The notes below the pieces were generated by a model that ran no database searches, was not told where the DNA came from, and saw nothing but the letters and a program-made list of their open reading frames with translations. From Gluconacetobacter asukensis (GTDB lineage Bacteria > Pseudomonadota > Alphaproteobacteria > Acetobacterales > Acetobacteraceae): 64,000 nt of DNA. The position numbers and the translations under genes are program-made. Positions 57,169 to 64,000 of the stretch are shown here, one piece after another; position 1 is the first letter of the stretch, and every line of letters starts with the position of its first letter. The stretch lies in the NCBI RefSeq assembly GCF_014174375.1, contig NZ_JABEQE010000002.1:124001-188000 (forward strand). Direction: 5' to 3'.

Positions 57169-58203
57169 TTAACCCACTGGGCTGATCTGCACCTTCAACA
57201 CCCCCGGCCGATCCCGCAACGTATCGAACGCCGACTGGATCGCACTCAGCGGTACCACGCTGCCGGTAAAGGCTTCCACCTGAAACCGGCCATGCGTCAG
57301 CAATGTCAGCGCATCGTGCATGTCCTCGCCCATGCCGGCCACCGATCCCTTGATCGAATTTTCCTTCAGCACCATGTCGAGCAGCCGCAGCGGGATCGTG
57401 TCGTCCGGCCCGGTAATGCCGAACGCCGCGACATGGCCACCGGGCCTGATCAGCTCGAACGCCTGCGCATAGAGCGTGGGCGAGCCGATGCTTTCGATCA
57501 CGATATCCGCCCCCCGTCCCCCGGTCAGGCTCCGGACCGTCTCCAGCACCCGGTCAGGCTGGGTCACCACCGCATCCGCCCCCGCCCGCGCCGCCAGTTC
57601 CGCCCGCTCGGGCGAGAGTTCCACGGCGATGATCGGGGCAGCACCCACCAGCCGCATCATCTGGATATGCAGATTACCGATCGGCCCGGCCCCCAGAACC
57701 ACGACCGACTGCCCGAAGCCCACCCCGGCCTTGCGCGCGGCGCGCACGACACAGGCCACAGGCTCGGTCAGCGCCAGCACCTCCGGCGCCACGTCCTCCG
57801 GCGCCGGGATGATCTGCCGCGCCGGCACCGCGACATATTCGGCGAAGGCCCCATCACGATGAATGCCGACCTGACGCATCTCCGCGCAGTTCAGGATTTC
57901 GTTCCTGCGGCAGAAATAGCAGTGCCCGCACCCGATATTGATATCGGCCACCACCCGCTGTCCCAGCGCCAGACCGCTGACCCGCTCGCCCATCCGCGCC
58001 ACGGTGCCGGTGAATTCATGCCCCGGAATGAAGGGCAACCGGTCCGCCGCATAATGGCCCTGGAAGATATGAACATCCGTCCCGCAGATGCCGCAGCGAT
58101 CCACCCGCACCAGCACATCGTCCGGCCCCACGGGCGGGATCGGCACACGCGTCACCTCGAACTGTCCCGGTGCCATCAGCACCGCTGCTTCCATACTGTC
58201 CAT
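57169..58203 (-). CDS. Zinc-dependent medium-chain alcohol/polyol dehydrogenase
   Basis: 344 residues from the ATG at 58203, with GGAG seven bases upstream. Catalytic zinc site: Cys40 in CGICGTD and His62-Glu63 in GHE. The structural zinc site has four Cys in GCGHCYFCRRNEILNC. The cofactor fold is VVLGAGPIGNLHIQMMRL. It resembles sorbitol/threonine-type dehydrogenases that oxidise polyols or sugars with NAD(P). As last gene of the sugar ABC operon it may oxidise the imported compound. Element R6 touches its stop codon. Confidence 0.9.
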   Translation of the reverse strand: MDSMEAAVLMAPGQFEVTRVPIPPVGPDDVLVRVDRCGICGTDVHIFQGHYAADRLPFIPGHEFTGTVARMGERVSGLALGQRVVADINIGCGHCYFCRRNEILNCAEMRQVGIHRDGAFAEYVAVPARQIIPAPEDVAPEVLALTEPVACVVRAARKAGVGFGQSVVVLGAGPIGNLHIQMMRLVGAAPIIAVELSPERAELAARAGADAVVTQPDRVLETVRSLTGGRGADIVIESIGSPTLYAQAFELIRPGGHVAAFGITGPDDTIPLRLLDMVLKENSIKGSVAGMGEDMHDALTLLTHGRFQVEAFTGSVVPLSAIQSAFDTLRDRPGVLKVQISPVG

Positions 58204-58238
58204 GTCCGTTCTCCCGGATCGCCGCTGCGACGATCCGC

Positions 58239-59195
58239 CTATTTCACGATCCGCATCTTCGAGCGATCGATGGTCGAAGCGATCGCCACGATCAGCACAA
58301 GGCCGAAGAAAATCTGCTGTCCCATGGCGGGAATGTTCAGATAGAGCATGCTGGCCCGCACGACGGCGACGATCATCGTGCCGATCACGGTATTGACCAC
58401 GCCACCCACACCGCCGGTCAGCGGCGTGCCGCCCACCAGCACCGCGACGATGGCCGGCAGCAGGAACCCTTCCGCCAGGGTGGGCGATCCGCCCGACAGC
58501 TTGACGGAAAAGACCAGTCCCGCAATCGCCGCGAACATGCCCGACAGCGCGAAGGCCAGAATCTTGTAACGCTCCACCCGGATGCCCGAGGCCACGGCCA
58601 CCGGCTCGCCGGCGCCGATCGCCTTGAAGGTGCGCCCGGCCGTCATCCGCCCCTGGATGAACCACGCCGCCACCACCAGCAGCAGCGCCACGATCAGCTC
58701 ATGCGGAATGCCGGCCGTGCGGCCCACCATCCAGCCGAAGGCGTGCCGCCGCATCTCCGCATCCATGTGCAGCGCCTGCTGGCCCGAGGCAAACTGCCCG
58801 ACCGACAGCGCAATGCCCCCCACGGCCAGCGTGGAAATAAAGGACGGTACCTTCAGCCGCGTGGTGACCACCCCCGACACCGCGCCGAACGCCAACCCGG
58901 CGACAAGGACCAGCAACCCGGACCCGACGCCGAACGAGGGCAGCGCGATCGTCGTCAGCACCGTCGCCATGTTGGCGATGGACTGCGACGACAGGTCGAT
59001 ACTGCCGATATAGATCACCAGCGTCATGCCGATCGCCATGATCAGCAGCGGCACGATATCGGCCGCCAGGTTCAGCAGATTGTCCGGCCGCAGGAAATTG
59101 AAGTCCGTGATGCCGACCAGGATCACCAGCGTGGTCAGCGTGATCCACGGAAAATGGCGCCGCAGCCGCTCGGTCCAGGCCACGCGGTCGGTCAT
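58239..59195 (-). CDS. Sugar-type ABC transporter permease (RbsC-like)
   Basis: 318 residues with about eight to ten membrane segments. Typical marks of the BPD_transp_2 family: LAADIVPLLIMAIGMTLVIYIGSIDLSSQSIANMATVL, then TRLKVPSFISTLAVGGIALSVG and EGFLLPAIVAVLVGGTPLTGGVGGVVNTVIGTMI (quoted in short pieces of the family pattern). It forms half of the membrane channel with the permease at 60704. The ATG at 59195 overlaps the ATPase stop (ATGA). Confidence 0.9.
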   Translation of the reverse strand: MTDRVAWTERLRRHFPWITLTTLVILVGITDFNFLRPDNLLNLAADIVPLLIMAIGMTLVIYIGSIDLSSQSIANMATVLTTIALPSFGVGSGLLVLVAGLAFGAVSGVVTTRLKVPSFISTLAVGGIALSVGQFASGQQALHMDAEMRRHAFGWMVGRTAGIPHELIVALLLVVAAWFIQGRMTAGRTFKAIGAGEPVAVASGIRVERYKILAFALSGMFAAIAGLVFSVKLSGGSPTLAEGFLLPAIVAVLVGGTPLTGGVGGVVNTVIGTMIVAVVRASMLYLNIPAMGQQIFFGLVLIVAIASTIDRSKMRIVK

Positions 59196-60697
59196 ACCAT
59201 GTGATGGATCAGGTCGTAGAGAGAGGGCTTTGCGCCCAGCTGACAAGTGAACCATGTCTTGATCTCTCCATCTTTGATGACGGCAATGGTGTGACTCAGG
59301 CCGATGGCCTCTTCCAACGTATCCGCAACCAGAATGACCCCGACCCCATCGGCGCACATGTCGCGCACCATGTCGTACACATCCTCCTTCGCGCCGATAT
59401 CCAGGCCACGCGTGGGATGGTCGAGCAGGATGATGTCCGAGCCGCCGCTGCGCCATTTCGCCAGCACGACCTTCTGCTGGTTTCCCCCCGACAGGTTTCC
59501 GCAATCGGATTCTTCCGACGGCACCTTGATCGAAAGGCGCCTGATCCAGTCGCGCGCCAGGGCCCGCTCGGCGGGAATGTCCAGCACCCCGCCCCGGGAA
59601 TAATGGCCCATCTGCGACAGCGTCATGTTCTCGTACACGTTCATGCCGCTGGCGATGCCTTCGATTTTGCGCTCGCGCGGAATATAGCCCACGCCCTGGG
59701 CGACACTGTGCGACGCGCTGAACGTGCGCATGGCCTCGCCCCGAATGCGGATCGTGCCCTTGTCCGGCTTCTTCAAACCGAAAATCGCCCGCAGGATGCC
59801 TTCGCGCCCCGCCCCTTCGACGCCCACCAGCGCCAGCACCTCGCCCGCATGCAGCGTCAGCGACACATCATGCTGCCGGCCGGGCAGCACGACATGGTCC
59901 AGCTCCAGCAACACCTTGTCGGCGTCATAAGGCTCCTGCCGGTTCTCACGATAATATTCCAGGGCGATATCGCGCCCGACCATCTTCTTCTGAATGGTCT
60001 CGACCCGCGCCTCCCTGGCCGGAATGACATCAACAACCAGCCCGTCCTTGAGCACATAGATGCGGTCGGACAGCGCGATGATCTCATCCAGCCGATGCGA
60101 CACGAAGATGAACGAGGCCCGCCGGCGCAACTCCCGCACCAGGCTGAACAGCAGCTCGATCTCATCCTTCGACAGGACCGAGGTCGGCTCGTCCAGCAGG
60201 ATCACCAGATGCCCCTCGACCCGCTCCTCCAGCGCCAGCACCTTCGCCAGTTCCACAAGCTGCCGCTGGGCAAAGGTCAGCCGGGAGGTGATCATGCCCG
60301 GGTCGATATCCAGCTTCACCTTGCGCAGTTGCACACGCGCGGCCTGGGCCATCTTCTTCCACCGGATCACGCCCAGATGGACGAACTGCTGCTCGAATCC
60401 CAGAAAGATGTTTTCCATCACGCTGAGGTTCGGAATCAGCGACTGCTCCTGATACACCATCCCGATGCCCATCTTCATCGCGTCGCGCGGACTGCGAAAA
60501 TGGACCGGCGCACCGTCGATCTCGATGGTGCCGGCATCCGGCTGCACGGCACCGTAGATGATCTTCATCAGGGTGGACTTGCCCGCCCCGTTCTCGCCCA
60601 CCAGCCCGATGATCTCACCGGGCGCGATCGACAGGTCGATCCCCTTGAGCACATGGACGCCGGGATAACGCTTTTCGACGTTCCGCAATTCGAACAT
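59192..60697 (-). CDS. Sugar-type ABC transporter ATP-binding protein (RbsA-like, two ABC domains)
   Basis: 501 residues with two ABC domains. The first has Walker A GENGAGKST and Walker B ILLDEPTSVL; its signature is altered to LTFAQRQLVE. The second has a degenerate Walker A (GVEGAGREG) but a full signature LSGGNQQKV and LLDHPTRGLD. This asymmetry is normal for RbsA/MglA. It energises uptake through the two permeases encoded on either side. Confidence 0.93.
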   Translation of the reverse strand: MFELRNVEKRYPGVHVLKGIDLSIAPGEIIGLVGENGAGKSTLMKIIYGAVQPDAGTIEIDGAPVHFRSPRDAMKMGIGMVYQEQSLIPNLSVMENIFLGFEQQFVHLGVIRWKKMAQAARVQLRKVKLDIDPGMITSRLTFAQRQLVELAKVLALEERVEGHLVILLDEPTSVLSKDEIELLFSLVRELRRRASFIFVSHRLDEIIALSDRIYVLKDGLVVDVIPAREARVETIQKKMVGRDIALEYYRENRQEPYDADKVLLELDHVVLPGRQHDVSLTLHAGEVLALVGVEGAGREGILRAIFGLKKPDKGTIRIRGEAMRTFSASHSVAQGVGYIPRERKIEGIASGMNVYENMTLSQMGHYSRGGVLDIPAERALARDWIRRLSIKVPSEESDCGNLSGGNQQKVVLAKWRSGGSDIILLDHPTRGLDIGAKEDVYDMVRDMCADGVGVILVADTLEEAIGLSHTIAVIKDGEIKTWFTCQLGAKPSLYDLIHHMV

Positions 60698-60703
60698 GGC
60701 ACA

Positions 60704-61669
60704 TTACCTCGCGAAGGAGAGGGACCGGCGATCCATGGACAGGTACACCGCCGAGATGACGAGCAGCCCGAGCACACCGTCCTGCAGATAGTCAGGCAGC
60801 CCCACCACCACCATGCCGTTGCCGATGACATTCACGATCAGCACGCCGACCAGCGTGTTCCACACCCCGCCCGATCCGCCGGCCAGACCCGTTCCGCCAA
60901 CCACGACCGAGGTGATGGAGAGGAACATGAAGCCCGTCCCGGTCTCGGTCTCCGCAATGCCCAGCCGCGCCACCGCCAGGATCGCTCCCAGCGCGAAGAA
61001 GATTCCGGCAAGGATAAAGCCGATCACCCGCACCCGGCCGACATTCAGCCCCGACGCCCGCGCCAGTTCCTCGCCACCGCCGATCGCATAGAAATTGCGG
61101 CCGATGGTCGTCCGGTCCTGAATGAACCAGGCCACCAGCAACCCGCCCAGCGCCGCATAAGCCATCAGCGGAAAGCTCATGAACCGCACGGTCAGCAGCG
61201 AGCGGAACAGCGGATCGTCGATCAGGATGCGGTTGCCGCCGGTCATCAGCAGCGACAGGCCGACCCCGACAAACCCCATGGACAGGCTGGCCATGAAGGA
61301 GGGAATCCGCAGCCGCACATGGATCAGGCCATTCACCGCTCCCAGCACACCCCCCGCAAGGAGCGCGCCTGGAATGGCCGCCCACCCAACATGCGCCAGC
61401 GACCCGCCCAGCCGGTTCAGCAGCATCGCGAACACCACCGCGCACACCGCCACCGTGCCTTCCATCGACAGGTCGATCGACCCCATCAGGATCACGAAGG
61501 TGGCGCCAACCGCCACCATCAGCGCCGGCGAAGACGAGACGGCAATGCGGGCAAAATTACGCAGGGACAGGAAATGGGGATTCACTGCCGTAAAGAACAG
61601 GACAAGCACCAGCAACACCAGAAACGGCACCCATTTTCTGATATTGTCCATCACAAGACCATGCTTCAT
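60704..61669 (-). CDS. Sugar-type ABC transporter permease (RbsC-like)
   Basis: 321 residues, same family as the permease at 58239: LMVAVGATFVILMGSIDLSMEGTVAV, RLRIPSFMASLSMGFVGVGLSL, GFMFLSITSVVVGGTGLAGGSGGVWNTL. Two different permeases suggest a heterodimeric channel. It ends six bases before the ATPase start. An ATG six codons downstream of the chosen start (61669) is also possible. Confidence 0.9.
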   Translation of the reverse strand: MKHGLVMDNIRKWVPFLVLLVLVLFFTAVNPHFLSLRNFARIAVSSSPALMVAVGATFVILMGSIDLSMEGTVAVCAVVFAMLLNRLGGSLAHVGWAAIPGALLAGGVLGAVNGLIHVRLRIPSFMASLSMGFVGVGLSLLMTGGNRILIDDPLFRSLLTVRFMSFPLMAYAALGGLLVAWFIQDRTTIGRNFYAIGGGEELARASGLNVGRVRVIGFILAGIFFALGAILAVARLGIAETETGTGFMFLSITSVVVGGTGLAGGSGGVWNTLVGVLIVNVIGNGMVVVGLPDYLQDGVLGLLVISAVYLSMDRRSLSFAR

Positions 61670-61728
61670 GGTTGCATCTCGTTTGCATGAAACGACGCAT
61701 CAGGACAGTCGGACAAAATCCCGGGATA

Positions 61729-62841
61729 TCACGACCGGTACTGGATCTGCCCCTTGCTGAGGCCCCAGAAATCCTTCCAGTCATATTTCGGGTTGCTGTC
61801 TATATATTTGGCCTTGAAAGTGCTGGCATCCTTGGTGGTCACCAGCACGGTCGGCCCATAGAATTCCCGATGTTCCTTCGGCTCCTTGGAGGGTTTGAAA
61901 ACCCCGGTCGCCGCGTAATAGGCGAGCGACGCGGTGACGCCACCGCCCCAATACGGGTTGGTGAACACCGTCGCCAGAATCTTGCCCTGCGCCACCAGCC
62001 CCACCGCCTGCGGGTTGCCGTCATAGGACACGACCGGCATGTTCTCGATCCCCTCGGCCCGCAGCGCCTCGATCACCCCATAGGCCATGGTGTCGCTGGC
62101 GCAATGCACGCCCTTGATCGCATCGCCGTAACGGGTCAGGAACCCCGACATCACCTGATTGGCCTTCTGCGTATCCCAGTCGGCGGCCTGCTCAGCCAGA
62201 AGCTCGACATTCGGATAGCTCTTCAGCGCGTTCTTCAGCCCCTGCAGCCGCTCGATCGCCGGATTGTTCGACGCAATACCGCCCAGATGCACAAGTCCGC
62301 CCTTGCCGCCCATGGCCTCGATCAGGATGCGCGCCGTCTGTTCCGACGGCCCCACATCCGACCATGTCATGTGCGAGACATAATTATCGCCGAAATCCCA
62401 CGGATGCAGGTCATCGGTCTTGTTCCAGATCGTCGAGACATAGGCCCCCGCCCCCGCCACGGCTTCCACCACCGGCCGGCAGTTCGGCATGTCGTTGGGG
62501 TCGGCCGCCAGGGCCACCCCGCTGCCATAGCGCGAGAGCAGCGCCTTGATATCGGCAAGCGATTTCTCGCTGGACCCGCCATTGATCAGGTTCAGCAGAT
62601 CACTCTTGGGCAGGCCCAGGCTTTCCACGAACGCCTCGCCGCCCGAGACGATCGAATTCCAGTACGGATTGGTCCGGTCGCGGTAGCTCCACGCGATCTT
62701 CGGGTTCTGCACCGCCGCCCGGGCAAAATGCGGCCGGAAGGACGCCGACGCCGCCAGTCCGCCGAGCCCATAGGCCGAGAGCAGAAGCAGGTTACGGCGA
62801 TTGATCGTCTGCTGCTCGATATATTTTTTTATGAAGGACAT
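61729..62841 (-). CDS. Sugar-type ABC transporter substrate-binding protein (type 1 periplasmic)
   Basis: 370 residues. A twin-Arg leader (INRRNLLLLSAYGLGGLAASA) suggests Tat export. The mature part is a type 1 periplasmic-binding fold: NPKIAWSYRDRTNPYWNSIVSGGEAF, then LLSRYGSGVALAADPNDMPNCRPVVEAVAGAG, VHCASDTMAYGVIEAL and VVSYDGNPQAV. The ligand is unknown but likely a sugar, polyol or similar compound. The ATG at 62841 has GGAG seven bases upstream. It is the first gene of the operon; the repeat O2 lies 76-94 bases before it. Confidence 0.9.
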   Translation of the reverse strand: MSFIKKYIEQQTINRRNLLLLSAYGLGGLAASASFRPHFARAAVQNPKIAWSYRDRTNPYWNSIVSGGEAFVESLGLPKSDLLNLINGGSSEKSLADIKALLSRYGSGVALAADPNDMPNCRPVVEAVAGAGAYVSTIWNKTDDLHPWDFGDNYVSHMTWSDVGPSEQTARILIEAMGGKGGLVHLGGIASNNPAIERLQGLKNALKSYPNVELLAEQAADWDTQKANQVMSGFLTRYGDAIKGVHCASDTMAYGVIEALRAEGIENMPVVSYDGNPQAVGLVAQGKILATVFTNPYWGGGVTASLAYYAATGVFKPSKEPKEHREFYGPTVLVTTKDASTFKAKYIDSNPKYDWKDFWGLSKGQIQYRS

Positions 62842-62916
62842 AGCTGTCTCCGGGGCGCCTGCATTCCTGCATGTCGTCGGCTTCAGGCCGTTTTCACGAC
62901 GATGCGGCGCTCTTAT

Positions 62917-62935
62917 TATCGAACTAGATAGTTAC
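62917..62935. promoter_or_regulatory. Operator-like repeat O2 before the ABC importer operon
   Basis: TATCGAACTAGATAGTTAC, matching O1 at 55213-55231 in 17 of 19 positions. It includes AACTA-GA-TAGTT, a perfect 5-bp dyad. It lies in the 168 bases between the aldo/keto reductase stop and the binding-protein start. Confidence 0.7.
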
Positions 62936-63009
62936 CTAAATTCGCCCGCAAATCAACGAACCCGATCGCACAGCCGCGTGAAGTCCGGCCCACAGGCCGG
63001 ACAGGCGCC

Positions 63010-64000
63010 TCACGGGGTCGGCGCATTCTCGCGCAGCAGCCCATGCCGCTTCAGGTCGGCCCAGAATTCCGCCGGAATCGGATGGCTGAACCATTTCAGG
63101 TTCTGCTCAAGCTGCTCGACCGTGCGCGTCCCCGCACAGAAGGACGGAATGGCCGGATGCGCCACGACAAACTGAAGCGCCGCCGCCGGCAGCGGCACGT
63201 CATGCTCGCGGCACACGCCTTCGATCCGCGCCACCCGCTCCATGATCTCCGGCGGCGCCGGCGCATAATTATACTTCGCCCCCGGCACCGCGCCGGTCGC
63301 CAGAATGCCAGAATTGAACCCCCCGCCGACCAGCACCGCCGCCCCCCGCGCCTCGCACAGCGGCAGGAACGCGTCCAGCGCATCCTGTTCCAGCAGCGTG
63401 TAGCGTCCGGCCAGCAGGAAACAGTCGAAATCCCGCATCGTCAGCGCCTGATGGCAGACCTCCCACTCGTTCACGCCCACGCCGATGGCCTTCACCACCC
63501 CTTCCGACCGCAGCCGCTCCAGCGCCCGCCAGCACCCGTCCATCGCCTGCGCGAACAGCTCGGGCTGGGCATCGCCCTGCGTGAAGCGGTCGATATCATG
63601 GATAAACAGCATGTCGATCCGCTCCAGCCCCAGTCGCTGGAGCGAATCCTCGAACGACCGCATCGTGCCGTCATAGCTGTAATCGAACGCCATCCGGTTG
63701 GGCGCGGCATTGCTCCACGGCGCGAAATCGATCTCCGACCGCCGCGCGGCATGCAGCACCCGCCCCACCTTCGACGCCAGCACGAATGCATCGCGCGCCT
63801 TCCACCGCAGCGCATGGCCCAGCCGCAATTCGGCCAGCCCATGCCCATACATCGGCGCCGTGTCATAGAACCGCACGCCCGCATCCCAGGCGTGCCGGAT
63901 CATGTCATCGGCGACCTCATCCTCCATCTCGCGCAGGAAATTGCCGATCGGCGCGGTGCCGAACGCAAACGCGGTCACATCCAGGCCGGTCCGGCCAAAT
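63010..64000 (-). CDS. Aldo/keto reductase family enzyme, 5' end outside window
   Basis: The frame is open to the right edge, and the residues before the first in-window start-like codon (FGRTGLDVTAFAFGTAPIGN) match the usual N-terminus of this family (LGRTGL.V...GFG.APLG), so the start lies past 64000. Marks: GVRFYDTAPMYGHGLAELRLGHAL (Asp and Tyr of the active site), FVLASKVGRVL (Lys), IDMLFIHDIDRF (His). C-terminal SFCAGTRTVEQLEQNLKWF binds the cofactor. It resembles L-fucose/D-threo-aldose dehydrogenase or pyridoxal dehydrogenase. It lies upstream of the sugar ABC operon on the same strand. Confidence 0.85.
   Translation of the reverse strand, partial: FGRTGLDVTAFAFGTAPIGNFLREMEDEVADDMIRHAWDAGVRFYDTAPMYGHGLAELRLGHALRWKARDAFVLASKVGRVLHAARRSEIDFAPWSNAAPNRMAFDYSYDGTMRSFEDSLQRLGLERIDMLFIHDIDRFTQGDAQPELFAQAMDGCWRALERLRSEGVVKAIGVGVNEWEVCHQALTMRDFDCFLLAGRYTLLEQDALDAFLPLCEARGAAVLVGGGFNSGILATGAVPGAKYNYAPAPPEIMERVARIEGVCREHDVPLPAAALQFVVAHPAIPSFCAGTRTVEQLEQNLKWFSHPIPAEFWADLKRHGLLRENAPTP

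Noticed and set aside
57169-58665. A longer version of the zinc dehydrogenase with a ~150-residue extension
   Set aside because: The extension is Arg/Gly-rich shadow translation of the permease gene; the family N-terminus begins at the ATG at 58203.
63010-63978. Aldo/keto reductase as a complete gene starting with GTG at 63978
   Set aside because: The residues upstream (FGRTGLDV) belong to the family's conserved N-terminus, so the gene continues beyond the window.

Overview
The window is high-GC, densely coded DNA from an alphaproteobacterium, most probably an acetic acid bacterium of the Gluconacetobacter/Komagataeibacter type. This rests on the gene families and their order: rimP-nusA-ylxR-infB-rbfA, acnA beside ccmA-ccmB, aroQ-accB-accC, a heme A synthase, periplasmic trehalase, many TonB receptors and FUSC exporters. 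It is inferred from protein character, not from a database match. I saw no rRNA, tRNA, transposase, integrase or CRISPR array.

Layout. The left edge holds the C-terminus of an MCE (PqiB-like) protein. At 1.0-7.0 kb lies the translation/transcription operon rimP-nusA-ylxR-infB-rbfA on the minus strand, with a terminator-like hairpin in its leader. At 7.2-10.1 kb is a plus-strand three-gene unit that I cannot assign to a known system: a membrane protein, a membrane-anchored Clp-type AAA+ ATPase and a second membrane-anchored protein. At 10-13.5 kb are a LysR regulator and a two-gene polar amino acid ABC importer, followed by aconitase (acnA), ccmA-ccmB, an acyltransferase, a GNAT enzyme and a type III ornithine/lysine decarboxylase. 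At 21-25.8 kb are a YihY-like membrane protein, RlpA, AroQ, and the biotin carboxyl carrier and biotin carboxylase of acetyl-CoA carboxylase. At 25.9-36.7 kb are a large FUSC exporter, apt, a Bcr/CflA transporter, a TVP38 protein, ctaA, treA, tldD and a possible 25-residue ORF.

At 36.7-48.3 kb is an accessory region on the minus strand: TonB receptor, oxygenase fused to a degenerate peroxiredoxin domain, CocE-type hydrolase coupled to a second TonB receptor, cytochrome P450 and an LpxL-like acyltransferase. At 48.4-54.2 kb come a DUF1501/DUF1800 pair, a FUSC exporter divergent from a MarR regulator, and a DHA2 drug transporter. At 54.3-64 kb come a TetR regulator, a CoA-transferase and a sugar-type ABC importer operon with a zinc dehydrogenase, next to a truncated aldo/keto reductase. 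The same 19-base motif lies at the promoters of both the CoA-transferase and the ABC operon, so the TetR protein may control both.

The most unusual signal is not a gene. At least three families of intergenic structured repeats (called R, E and F here) sit between genes, often touching stop codons. R elements (about 130-160 bases) keep base-pairing while the sequence of their arms changes on both sides. Four R copies share one polarity relative to the neighbouring gene. One R copy is amplified as a 184-base tandem array between ctaA and treA.
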